A stretch of 64,000 nucleotides of DNA, taken from contig JADKGE010000008.1 in assembly GCA_016717115.1 (NCBI GenBank), positions 1 through 64,000 on the forward strand. Direction: 5' to 3'. This stretch comes from Actinomycetota bacterium (lineage in GTDB: Bacteria > Actinomycetota > Actinomycetes > S36-B12). The notes under the pieces were generated by a model. That model was not told where the DNA came from. It saw only the letters and a program-made list of their open reading frames with translations, and ran no database searches. Every line of letters begins with the position of its first letter. The stretch's first letter is position 1. The position numbers and the translations under genes are program-made. Positions 25,125-32,447 of the stretch are shown here, one piece after another.

Positions 25125-26015
25125 ATGAACGCCGAACCAGTCGGCCAGGAAGACACGGTACCCGCGCCGTACCGTCGGCGACGCGATGACCTGATGAACT
25201 CGCGTGCCATGCTCGACATGGTGCGATTCTTGATGTCTCGGCCCAGTGGCGACCAGATCGCCCAGCACCTCGTGCTCAACCTTCTCAACTCCCACCGTCC
25301 CCGCACCGCCGTCATCAGCCTGTTCGGAGCGGACGGCTCCCTGCACGCCGTCGGAGCCTTCGGCATGTCGGGCGCAGCCATCGAGCCCTACAAGACCCTG
25401 TCCCTATGGGACTCGTCGCCCATGAGCGACGCGGTGCGCAGCGGCGAGCCGATCATCCTGGGCACCGTCGAGGAGGTCGAGGAGCGCTTCCCCTGGCTCG
25501 GCTCGAAGGAATCTCCCTACGAGCCACTGGCCGTTTGGCCCCTGAGCCTGCCCAGCCAGCGCGTCGGAGCGGTGCAGATCAGCTTCACCGACCCGCCCGA
25601 CGGCGAGGCCCTGCGCACGGACGTCACGGGCGTCGCCGCGGTCCTTGCCCTCTATCTCTCCCTGCTCACGTCTCCCAGTTCGGTGACGGAGCGGCCCCCG
25701 ATGGGGCAGGAACGCGACGAGCGTGTGGTCTCCGGCCCATCCCTGTCACTCGTCGAGGGCATCGTCCCGGACGAGGCGGGCACGACGCCCTACCGTCGGC
25801 CGGCGCCAGGAGTGCTGTCCGAGCGGCAGATGCGCATCCTGGGCCTGATGGCCAAGGGACTGACCAACTCCCAGATCTCCAAGCGGGTGGGCTTCAGCGA
25901 GTCGACCGTGCGCCAGGAGACGATGGCGATCTACCGGTACTTCGGAGTGGGGGGCCGTCGCGAGGCCGTTCGACTGGCCGGGATGAGGGGCATGCTGGAC
26001 GCCAGCGTCGGTTAG
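25125..26015 (+). CDS. LuxR-family (HTH) regulator with N-terminal GAF-like sensor, copy 2
   Basis: The 296-residue product is paralogous to the gene at 13312: MLDMVRFLMSRPSGDQIAQHLVL, SPMSDAVRSGEPI, VGAVQISFTDPPDGEALRTDV and the HTH RQMRILGLMAKGLTN, GFSESTVRQETMAIYRYFGV all match. The frame opens at 25053, but that ATG lies inside a palindrome. ATG 25125 with AGGGAGG seven bases upstream is the better start. It lacks a receiver domain and probably senses a small molecule or protein through the N-terminal domain. It lies directly upstream of the second anchored surface protein. Confidence 0.87.
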   Translation: MNAEPVGQEDTVPAPYRRRRDDLMNSRAMLDMVRFLMSRPSGDQIAQHLVLNLLNSHRPRTAVISLFGADGSLHAVGAFGMSGAAIEPYKTLSLWDSSPMSDAVRSGEPIILGTVEEVEERFPWLGSKESPYEPLAVWPLSLPSQRVGAVQISFTDPPDGEALRTDVTGVAAVLALYLSLLTSPSSVTERPPMGQERDERVVSGPSLSLVEGIVPDEAGTTPYRRPAPGVLSERQMRILGLMAKGLTNSQISKRVGFSESTVRQETMAIYRYFGVGGRREAVRLAGMRGMLDASVG

Positions 26016-26016
26016 A

Positions 26017-26071
26017 TCCGGACATTCCGCCTTTGTCCGGTTAATGTACGGGCTATCCGGGCATTTGACCG
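26017..26071. promoter_or_regulatory. Cluster of CCGGACA/TTGTCCGG/TTGACCG motifs upstream of surface protein 2
   Basis: TCCGGACA, TTGTCCGG, TATCCGGGCA and TTGACCG follow one another between the regulator stop and the surface-protein gene. The first two form an inverted pair. This is the densest cluster of the island-wide motif and the best place to test regulator binding. Confidence 0.5.
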
Positions 26072-26152
26072 AATTGACGTTGATTTTGCCACGCTCTTAA
26101 CCCATGGTGAGGACTGCAGAAGTCCGTCCAGTCCACATCTCGGGGAGAGCCC

Positions 26153-27646
26153 ATGTCCGCAAGCCCACGTACGCGTGCTCCCAAGCACGCCGCCTCCGCG
26201 TCGACGACGCGCAGGCTGGTAGCCCTCCTGGGCTCCCTGAGTCTCATGGTCATTGGCCTGGTCGGGACCTTCACCGCGATGTCGGCTCCGGCCTCCGCGG
26301 TCACCGTGGCCATCGTCCAGACGGACGACCAGGTCGACGCGGAGAAGAACAAGCCCAAGGACGAGCCGTCTGATCCCTGCCTGGACGGCAACAGCGTCAG
26401 GACGACCGTGGGCTGTGGGGAGCCCGATCCCTGCAAGGACGACAAGAAGGGCGTCAAGTCCGGCAGCCGTGAGGGCTGTGGGGAGCCCGATCCGTGCAAG
26501 GACGACAAGAAGGGCGTCAAGTCCGGCAGCCGTGAGGGCTGTGGGGAGCCCGATCCGTGCAAGGACGACAAGAAGGGCGTCAAGTCCGGCAGCCGTGAGG
26601 GCTGTGGGGAGCCCGATCCGTGCAAGGACGAGGCGAGCCTGAGCAGCGGTAGCGGCAGCAAGCCCGAGCACTGCAACCCCGATCCGTGCAAGGACGAGGC
26701 GAGCCTGAGCAGCGGTAGCGGCAGCAAGCCCGAGCACTGCAACCCCGATCCGTGCAAGGACGTCGTGACGCCGGCCAGCAGCAACGGCGGCCAGGAGTCG
26801 CACCACGGCAAGTGCACGGCTACGGCCGAGTGGCCCCTGGAGAAGCCCATCTGCGTGCCGACTGAGGGCGACAAGATGAACGTCCTCGTCAAGGTGACGG
26901 GCAAGGGCACAGGCTCTGGCAAGACCCAGGCCGATGCCGATGCTGAGGCCCTCGCCAATGCCAAGACCAACGCCGATGTGCTGATGACCGCTGCACTCGC
27001 TCAGTACCCGGGCTACAAGGACGGCGTCTGTGTCTGGACGGCAGAGACCACGTTCGATGACGGCACCAGCTTCTGCAGCTTGAACGGAAACCCTGCGGGC
27101 AGTTCCACCGTGCCGGTTCCCGTGACGCTCAACGTCACCGGCGTGAGTGGTGTGCAGGAGAGCCTCCTGTCGCAGGAGGACGCCAACACGAAGGCTCTGG
27201 ACGCTGCCAAGGCAAGCGCTGCGACGCAGTTGACGGCAGCGACGGCTCCGTTCACGAGCACGCAGGCGCTTCCGTGTCCCGTGCCGTCGGTCCCGGTGGT
27301 ACCGGGCGGAAACACCCCGCCGAGCGTGACAACGACGTCGGTGCCGCCAGTACCTGCCGTCGTGGCACCGGTGGCAATCGTCCCGGCGCCCGCCGAGGTC
27401 GCTCCCGTGCCCGTCGTGGTGACTCCGGAGGCTGGCACCACGCCCGCCAAGCCGGCCAAGCCCGCGAAGCCCGCGAAGCCGCAGGCTGGAACGGTGCCTG
27501 AGGCTGCGACCATCCCGTCGGCAGTCCCCGCCGGTGGCGGTTCGTCCGCACCGGCAGGTGTGCCGATGTGGGCCCTGACGCTGCTGGTCGTCGGAGCACT
27601 CGGTGCAGCCGGGGCAGGCTTCCGCCTCGCCGGTGCGCGCAAGTAG
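26153..27646 (+). CDS. Secreted Cys-repeat surface protein with AVPAGGGSSAP/TM anchor tail
   Basis: This 497-residue protein has a signal peptide (LVALLGSLSLMVIGLVGTF to APASAV). A Lys/Asp-rich repeat domain follows with three near-identical 21-residue units (DPCKDDKKGVKSGSREGCGEP), then two 22-residue units (DPCKDEASLSSGSGSKPEHC), each with two Cys. A roughly 200-residue region of unknown fold (DADAEALANAKTNADVLMTAAL) comes next, then a Pro/Ala/Val linker with PAKPAKPAKPAKP. The end is AVPAGGGSSAP (457-467), a hydrophobic helix (MWALTLLVVGALGAAGAG) and FRLAGARK. The tail is shared with the protein at 14340. The Cys pairs probably form intra-repeat disulphides or bind metal. Confidence 0.87.
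   Translation: MSASPRTRAPKHAASASTTRRLVALLGSLSLMVIGLVGTFTAMSAPASAVTVAIVQTDDQVDAEKNKPKDEPSDPCLDGNSVRTTVGCGEPDPCKDDKKGVKSGSREGCGEPDPCKDDKKGVKSGSREGCGEPDPCKDDKKGVKSGSREGCGEPDPCKDEASLSSGSGSKPEHCNPDPCKDEASLSSGSGSKPEHCNPDPCKDVVTPASSNGGQESHHGKCTATAEWPLEKPICVPTEGDKMNVLVKVTGKGTGSGKTQADADAEALANAKTNADVLMTAALAQYPGYKDGVCVWTAETTFDDGTSFCSLNGNPAGSSTVPVPVTLNVTGVSGVQESLLSQEDANTKALDAAKASAATQLTAATAPFTSTQALPCPVPSVPVVPGGNTPPSVTTTSVPPVPAVVAPVAIVPAPAEVAPVPVVVTPEAGTTPAKPAKPAKPAKPQAGTVPEAATIPSAVPAGGGSSAPAGVPMWALTLLVVGALGAAGAGFRLAGARK
26411..26746 (+). repeat. In-frame coding tandem repeats (3 x 63 bp, then 2 x 66 bp)
   Basis: Units starting GGCTGTGGGGAGCCCGATCC recur at 26411, 26474 and 26537, with a partial fourth at 26600. 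A second unit starting GATCCGTGCAAGGACGAGGC recurs at 26615 and 26681. Copies are almost identical at DNA level, so they expanded recently. Unit lengths are multiples of three, so copy-number change would keep the frame and vary the length of the exposed domain. Confidence 0.9.
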
Positions 27647-27674
27647 TAGGACTCAGCTAGGCACGTAACACGAT

Positions 27675-27710
27675 GTCGGCCTCGTCACCCACAAGGGTGA
27701 CGAGGCCGAC
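27675..27710. terminator. Perfect 16-bp hairpin terminator after surface protein 2
   Basis: GTCGGCCTCGTCACCC (27675-27690), loop ACAA, GGGTGACGAGGCCGAC (27695-27710), then GTCGTCGT. It separates the surface-protein gene from the sortase gene, so the two are probably separate transcription units. Confidence 0.8.
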
Positions 27711-27807
27711 GTCGTCGTGGGAACGCGACGTCGCCAGGAACCGTCCAAAGCGTGCACCGGCCATGCGCCGGACCGAGGAATCGCCCCAGGAAGGTTAGAA
27801 TCAACCG

Positions 27808-28497
27808 GTGAACAAGCCCCGCCCGGCGCTCGTGGTGCTCATCGTGAGCATCGCGCTGATCGCCGTGACGTCCGGGGTCCTACTGTTCACCAGCCTCCGG
27901 TCCCAGGAGGAGGCGACGATCGAGTCGGTGGGCAGCCGCGACCTGGCGAGCCTGCAGGCCGAGGTGCCGTCTCCGTCTCCGACACCGACACCGACACCGA
28001 GCGTGACCGCATCGCCGACCCCCACCGAGGAGCCGGGGATGGTCGTGCCGCGGCGCGTGAAGATCCCCGCGATCAACGTCGACACTCGGGTCCTGCCCGT
28101 CGGACTGGATGCCAACCGCGCCGTCGAGATCCCTGAGGACATCACCAAGGTCGGCTGGTACGACCTCGGCGTGGCCCCGGGTGCACCGCAGGGCTCGGCG
28201 GTCCTGGTGGCGCATCGGGACGGCCGCGTGCAGGGACACGGGGTCTTCTACGACCTCGGACAGCTGTCCGTGGGAGACAAGGTGGTCGTCACCGACGCCG
28301 CGGGCACCAAGCTGAAGTACAAGGTGGTGGCCCGCGAACTGATCTCGAAGAAGGGCCTGCCGCTCAAGGAGCTCTTCGCGATCGACGGTCCGCACCGCCT
28401 GACCCTCATCAGCTGCGGCGGGTACTACGACAAGAACAACGGCGGATACCAGGACAACGTCGTCGTCACGGCCGTACTCGACGAGGCGTCGGCGTAG
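27808..28497 (+). CDS. Class F-like sortase (transpeptidase)
   Basis: The 229-residue protein has an N-terminal signal-anchor (LVVLIVSIALIAVTSGVLLF), a Ser/Pro/Thr stalk, and a sortase domain from PRRVKIPAINVDTRV onward. The catalytic His136 is in VLVAHRDG and Cys203 is in LTLISCGGYYD; YQDNVVVTAVL follows. The short domain and the SCGG context match actinobacterial class F enzymes. It would cleave a C-terminal sorting motif and join proteins to the envelope. No LPxTG protein is seen in the window. The two AVPAGGGSSAP-tailed proteins are the natural candidates. Many relatives have Arg before DNVVV where this one has Gln, so the catalytic Arg should be checked. The start is GTG 27808. Confidence 0.88.
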   Translation: MNKPRPALVVLIVSIALIAVTSGVLLFTSLRSQEEATIESVGSRDLASLQAEVPSPSPTPTPTPSVTASPTPTEEPGMVVPRRVKIPAINVDTRVLPVGLDANRAVEIPEDITKVGWYDLGVAPGAPQGSAVLVAHRDGRVQGHGVFYDLGQLSVGDKVVVTDAAGTKLKYKVVARELISKKGLPLKELFAIDGPHRLTLISCGGYYDKNNGGYQDNVVVTAVLDEASA

Positions 28498-28505
28498 TCA
28501 CGAAC

Positions 28506-29291
28506 TCACGCGGTGGTGCACGGCTTCGTCATGGACTGCACGCCGTTCACGTCACCGGCACCGAGGGCCACGTGGTCGCTGACGATCGGGTACATGATGT
28601 TCGCCACGTCCGCTGCGTGCGCCAGTCCGAGCACATGGCCGAGTTCGTGCAGGTACAGGCTCTTGGCCTCTCGTACGCCGGCGCTCTTCACGTGGTCGAC
28701 GCGGAAGGCCGCCTCACCGGCGACGATCTCCTTGGCTGCGGCCATCACCTGCGACGGCGAGGCGAGCCCGACGACTCCGCCGCCGAGTCGGGCGGAATCG
28801 CTGTCGAGGACGAAGTCGAGGTAGACGTGGCGCACTGCGGGCTCGGTGCCGTCCGCAGGAGTCATCAGGAAGGCGTCGTCGTCGTAGGAAACGGCGAGCT
28901 GGCCGGCGTACTCGAAGGTGAGGCCGGATGCCTGCGCCCACTCGCCGAAGGCCCAGGCCAGGTTGGCCACCTGCTCGGCCGCCTCGGTGTCGCTGAGCTG
29001 ACGGGAGTCGACGGTCCAGGCGATGGGCGCGGCGCAGGCCGCCCAGCCGCTGTCGGCCAGGCTGGCGTTCGCGTCGGTGAAGATCGAGGCGTAGTCGGCC
29101 GCTGAGGCCGCGGCGCTGGCCGAACGGGTCGTGCTGGTGCTGGTACTGGTGGCCTTGGCCGGATGGGACTTCGCGGAGAGTGGGGCGCTGACGGAGGTGG
29201 CGTTCGCGACAGGACCGGTAATGACGGCCATCGCGGCGACCAGGGAGATCACTGAGGTGAGCCGCGCCGCGGTCTGTGCGGTCCCGATCAT
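28506..29291 (-). CDS. Secreted matrixin-like zinc metalloprotease (M10 type)
   Basis: This 261-residue protein has a signal peptide (LTSVISLVAAMAVITGPVANA), a short Ser/Thr linker and a metzincin domain. The zinc site LHELGHVLGLAH (HExxHxxGxxH) is followed by the Met-turn IMYP, 10 residues on. It would cleave extracellular proteins. The frame continues to 29306, but ATG 29291 preceded by GGAGGTGA is the better start. It is convergent with the sortase gene, and three TGANCGGTCA palindromes sit 35-67 bp upstream of its start. It has no recognisable propeptide Cys-switch. Confidence 0.9.
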   Translation of the reverse strand: MIGTAQTAARLTSVISLVAAMAVITGPVANATSVSAPLSAKSHPAKATSTSTSTTRSASAAASAADYASIFTDANASLADSGWAACAAPIAWTVDSRQLSDTEAAEQVANLAWAFGEWAQASGLTFEYAGQLAVSYDDDAFLMTPADGTEPAVRHVYLDFVLDSDSARLGGGVVGLASPSQVMAAAKEIVAGEAAFRVDHVKSAGVREAKSLYLHELGHVLGLAHAADVANIMYPIVSDHVALGAGDVNGVQSMTKPCTTA

Positions 29292-29325
29292 CTGGCTCAC
29301 CTCCACCTATCGAGGCAAGTCTGAC

Positions 29326-29474
29326 TGAACGGTCATGAGCGGTCAATATGACCGGTCAAGGGGAAAGCCGCAAGTATCTTCTTGACAGGAGCGATTCGCG
29401 CGCGATTATGGGGCCCCAGAAGCGGGTGCGGTAGGTACTACGTCCTGAAACAGACAAATTGTAATGACCGGTCA
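29326..29474. promoter_or_regulatory. TGANCGGTCA palindrome array upstream of the metalloprotease
   Basis: TGAACGGTCA (29326), TGAGCGGTCA (29336) and TGACCGGTCA (29349) are stacked within 33 bp, and a fourth TGACCGGTCA sits at 29465. They match the palindromes before LuxR copy 2. The 352-bp interval 29292-29643 holds this array plus a terminator and no gene I can support. Confidence 0.65.
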
Positions 29475-29562
29475 ATATGTCGTTTGGGTGAGATTAGGGG
29501 ATAGTAGGCCGAGAACGAGCGACAAGAGCGGAAGAGTGCCGACAAACGGTCAGTGCGGACGA

Positions 29563-29596
29563 CGGTGCGGCGCCCGACGTATCGGGCGCCGCACCG
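29563..29596 (-). terminator. Perfect 15-bp hairpin, terminator of the chagasin-like gene
   Basis: CGGTGCGGCGCCCGA (29563-29577), loop CGTA, TCGGGCGCCGCACCG (29582-29596). It lies about 50 bp beyond the stop of the minus-strand inhibitor gene and insulates it from the metalloprotease promoter. Confidence 0.75.
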
Positions 29597-29643
29597 CCGC
29601 GTGGCGAACGGGGAAGGTGAGCCGTCCCCGGGCGGCGGGGCGG

Positions 29644-30069
29644 CTAGCCGACGATGACCGTCAGCGAGCCGTCGAGGGACTTCTTGCCGCCGCCGGGCGG
29701 CGTCGCATAGAACTTCACGACCGCTGTGCCCTTCGCCTTCGCCGTGACGGTCCACGTGGTTGTGCCGGGCGCGCCGACGAGATCGGTGACCGGCGCCTTG
29801 TAGACGCCCGCGGACACCGTGACGGCCCCCGTGTCGCCGACGACCTTGGTGGACCAGCTGTAACCCGTGGTGAGGTTGGTCGACAGTCGGACGTTGACCG
29901 ACTCCGTCGGCACGAGGCGCACCTGGGCCGGCAGCTCGGTGACCGTCAGGGTGATGTTCTTCTTGGCGGGGGACGTCGCCTGTGCCGGCGCTGCCGCGAC
30001 GATTGCCGACGCAGCGACCACGAATGCGGCGGCCACGGCGAGGATGCGTGGCGAGCGGTGGATTGCCAT
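29644..30069 (-). CDS. Chagasin-family (I42) cysteine-protease inhibitor, secreted
   Basis: A signal peptide (ILAVAAAFVVAASAIVAAAPAQA) precedes a roughly 110-residue Ig-like beta domain. Two chagasin family loops are visible: NLTTGYSW (consensus NPTTGYxW) and GAPGTTTWTVTAKAKGTA (the GxG/RPW region). A terminal GGGKKSLDG...LTVIV strand closes the fold. Family members block papain-like (C1) proteases. The host has no C1 protease in this window, so the target may be external or encoded elsewhere. It lies beside a secreted metalloprotease, forming a protease/inhibitor neighbourhood, though the two are of different mechanistic classes. Confidence 0.82.
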   Translation of the reverse strand: MAIHRSPRILAVAAAFVVAASAIVAAAPAQATSPAKKNITLTVTELPAQVRLVPTESVNVRLSTNLTTGYSWSTKVVGDTGAVTVSAGVYKAPVTDLVGAPGTTTWTVTAKAKGTAVVKFYATPPGGGKKSLDGSLTVIVG

Positions 30070-30252
30070 GTGTGCCTCCGGTTGAGTGGACGAGCCCCCT
30101 CAGTATCGCCTCCGCCGCTGCGCGATGGCCGACTCACGATCGTCCGGCGATTCGTATGCCGTTTGACAAGCGCCGGTCTCCAAAAGGCACGAGAATGGAA
30201 ACCGCAGGAGACGCTCGTTCAGTTCACATTTCGCAGCGTGAAGGAGCGCACC

Positions 30253-30750
30253 ATGAAGAGCAACACCTCGGGCCCGAACCGCCTCAGCCGCACCGCTGCC
30301 AAGGAAGTCCCGCACCGGACGGATGAACGGTTCTTCGCCGCCAAGGCGGACGTCAAGAAGGCCTGTGAGGATCTCCTCCACGATCTTCGTCATTCGGCCG
30401 CGCACGAGCCGATGGTCGCCGACCTCGTCACGGCGGTGAATCGTGTCCAGCAGCAGCTCAAGGACCTCACCCCGGACATGCCCAAGGCCAGTTCCACGGT
30501 GCGGGACATCGCCAAGGAGGTGCAGCACCTGCAGCTCGCGGAGACCTGGGTGGAGTCGACGGAGCGCGTCCTCACGCGGCTCGGCACGGGTGCCTCCAAG
30601 GACATGCGCGACGGCCTCCTCGAGGCGCAGGACACGGTGATGTGGTGCGTGCGGGCCGAGCATTGGGACGGGCAGTTGACCGCGGCCGTCACGCAGCTGC
30701 AGAAGCTCGTTCAGGAAGCAGAGGCGCAGGCCTCGCGTGTCGCCGGCTGA
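30253..30750 (+). CDS. Conserved-looking helical protein of unknown function
   Basis: The 165-residue, charged, all-helical product starts with ATG 30253 after AAGGAG. Segments such as ADVKKACEDLLHDLRHSA, VADLVTAVNRVQQQLKDL and VTQLQKLVQEAEAQASRV suggest a helical bundle or coiled coil. There is no signal peptide or membrane segment, and I do not recognise a family. It overlaps the start of the next gene by 14 bp, so the two are translationally coupled and may work together at the membrane. Confidence 0.65.
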   Translation: MKSNTSGPNRLSRTAAKEVPHRTDERFFAAKADVKKACEDLLHDLRHSAAHEPMVADLVTAVNRVQQQLKDLTPDMPKASSTVRDIAKEVQHLQLAETWVESTERVLTRLGTGASKDMRDGLLEAQDTVMWCVRAEHWDGQLTAAVTQLQKLVQEAEAQASRVAG

Positions 30751-31114
30751 CGCGACCGCCGGTGACGCCCGACGGCGCCTGCTGGTCGCGGTGGTGGTGG
30801 CGGCCTCGCTGATCGTCGGATTCGCCGTCGCCCAGGGCACGGGAATGCGATGGCTGGGCGCCATCGTCCTGATCCTGGGTGGCGCCTGGTGCGCGGTGGT
30901 GATGTGGCGCGCTGTGGGCGTGGGACGCACAGCGGTCGTCGCTGTCGTCTACGTCGGAGCCTTCGTTGTCTCGCACCCGCTGGCCACGGCGATCGGCACG
31001 TGGCAAGCGGTGCTGGTCGTGGCGGCCGTTGCGGCCGCGGTGGCCTACGCCGAGATGCGTCCGCCCGCGAGCCGCGTCTCGCGAGCCTCGCCGCCGGTGA
31101 CGTCGACGCGGTAG
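30737..31114 (+). CDS. Small membrane protein
   Basis: The 125-residue product has three to four hydrophobic helices (LLVAVVVAASLIVGFAVA, WLGAIVLILGGAWCAVVMW, TAVVAVVYVGAFVVSH, VLVVAAVAAAVAYAEM) and a basic N-terminus. The GTG start overlaps the upstream gene. Its 3' end overlaps the convergent peptidase gene by 70 bp. It resembles short actinobacterial membrane proteins of unknown role. Confidence 0.6.
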   Translation: MSPADATAGDARRRLLVAVVVAASLIVGFAVAQGTGMRWLGAIVLILGGAWCAVVMWRAVGVGRTAVVAVVYVGAFVVSHPLATAIGTWQAVLVVAAVAAAVAYAEMRPPASRVSRASPPVTSTR

Positions 31115-31782
31115 GCGGCCGGTCCCTGGGGTGTGGCGGGGACCTCGTCGACGATGACCTCGACGGGCTCGAGGCCCTCGTAGAGGATCCCGACGGAATC
31201 GTCGGTGGCGTACGAGGTGGGCAGCGAGCCCTCGGCGACCAGCCGATGCAGTAATGGGCGCCGCTGCTCCTCGCTGTCGTAGTGGACACCGTTGCCGAAG
31301 GGCAGGAATGCCAGGCCGTTCGCGACGTTCTGGAGTTCACTGCCGAACGAGTCGGTGGGCCCGCCGACATGCCAGCAGATGGAGCCGGCACTGACCCCGC
31401 CGAGGACGGCCCCCCGCTCCCATGCGTCGGACATGGCCTCGTCGACGCCGTGAAGACGCCACAGGGCGAGCAGGTTCGCGACGCTGCCACCACCGACCCA
31501 CACCACGTCGGCCGCGCCGATGACGTCGGCCGGCCGACGGTTGGGCTGCGGGAACAGGGCCAGGTGATCGACGTCGCAACCGAGCGAGCCGAGCGCGGAA
31601 TAGGTGCTGGCGAGATAGGCAGGATCATCGCCGCTCGCCGTCATGACCAGGCACACCCGCGGCCGGTCAGCCCCGCTCAGGCGCAGCGCTTCGAGGATGA
31701 TGCGACCCGGGCGCACGACCCCCCACAGGCCGGTGCCCAGGAAGCCGCCGCTGGTGGCGAGGATACGGCGAGTGGGCGGCAC
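31045..31782 (-). CDS. Peptidase E-like protein (S51 family)
   Basis: The 245-residue serine peptidase has a class I glutamine-amidotransferase-like fold. RRILATSGGFLG starts it; VVWVGGGSVANLLALWR and the nucleophile elbow GGVSAGSICWHVGG (Ser in GxSAGS) follow, then a late acidic/His region (YATDDSVGILYEG). Family members are cytosolic aspartyl dipeptidases or cyanophycinase-like enzymes. There is no signal peptide. The neighbouring tetR gene lies 7 bp upstream on the same strand, so the two form an operon. Confidence 0.85.
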   Translation of the reverse strand: MPPTRRILATSGGFLGTGLWGVVRPGRIILEALRLSGADRPRVCLVMTASGDDPAYLASTYSALGSLGCDVDHLALFPQPNRRPADVIGAADVVWVGGGSVANLLALWRLHGVDEAMSDAWERGAVLGGVSAGSICWHVGGPTDSFGSELQNVANGLAFLPFGNGVHYDSEEQRRPLLHRLVAEGSLPTSYATDDSVGILYEGLEPVEVIVDEVPATPQGPAAYRVDVTGGEARETRLAGGRISA

Positions 31783-31788
31783 GTCGGG

Positions 31789-32376
31789 CTACTCCTGACC
31801 CAGGGTGGAGGCGAGGGCGCCGTCGATGAAGGCGACAACGGCGCGGATCTCGTCGTCGGGCACGCACTCGCCGCCCTCGATGCGGTGGATGGCGGCATCG
31901 ACGACACCCCACACGAACCGCGCATCACGCACGGGATCGGGGGAGTGCGCCGAGACGAGTGCGTCGACCAGCGGTGCGATCACCGAAAGGTGCAGCAGCT
32001 GCAGGTCGTCCCGCCTCTCGGAAGGCAGCTCGATGGACCCCGCCGAGCGCAGGAGAGCATGACGGCCGTCGACCACGTAGGAGAGCACGCCGTGAATCCA
32101 CGCATGCACGCGGTCGCGGGGGCTCCACGTCGGATCAGTGGCCTCACCCAGCGACGCCGACCACGCGGTGAGCTCGTCGACGAGGACGTCGGCGATGAGC
32201 TCGGCCGCACTGCTGTAGTACTCGTAGACCGCCGAGCGAGACAGGCCGACCTCACGCGCCACCTCGGCCACCGTGAACCCGCCACCACGCTGCATGAGGC
32301 TGGCGGCGGCGATCAGGAGGGACTCGCGCCGATGCTCGCGGTTCTCGGCAACGGTGGCGGCGGCGATCTTCGGCAC
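31789..32376 (-). CDS. TetR/AcrR-family transcriptional regulator
   Basis: The 195-residue repressor starts at GTG 32376 (VPKIAAATVAENREHRRESLL). The N-terminal HTH is AASLMQRGGGFTVAEVAREVGLSRSAVYEYYSSAAELIADVL, as in TetR proteins. The rest is the helical ligand/dimerisation domain. The open frame extends far upstream, but only this part is conserved. It is co-transcribed with the S51 peptidase and divergent from the TDT transporter, about 100 bp away, so it may control one or both. Confidence 0.85.
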   Translation of the reverse strand: MPKIAAATVAENREHRRESLLIAAASLMQRGGGFTVAEVAREVGLSRSAVYEYYSSAAELIADVLVDELTAWSASLGEATDPTWSPRDRVHAWIHGVLSYVVDGRHALLRSAGSIELPSERRDDLQLLHLSVIAPLVDALVSAHSPDPVRDARFVWGVVDAAIHRIEGGECVPDDEIRAVVAFIDGALASTLGQE

Positions 32377-32447
32377 CGCACCATTGTGCCGTGCGGCGGG
32401 CGGTGCCGTCGGCAGTGCGCGACATCGGTGCCGGCGGCGACGGTACG

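Noticed and set aside
27808..28497. Canonical LPxTG system
   Set aside because: No LPxTG or LAxTG motif is visible in any secreted protein of the window; only the AVPAGGGSSAP tails fit the layout.
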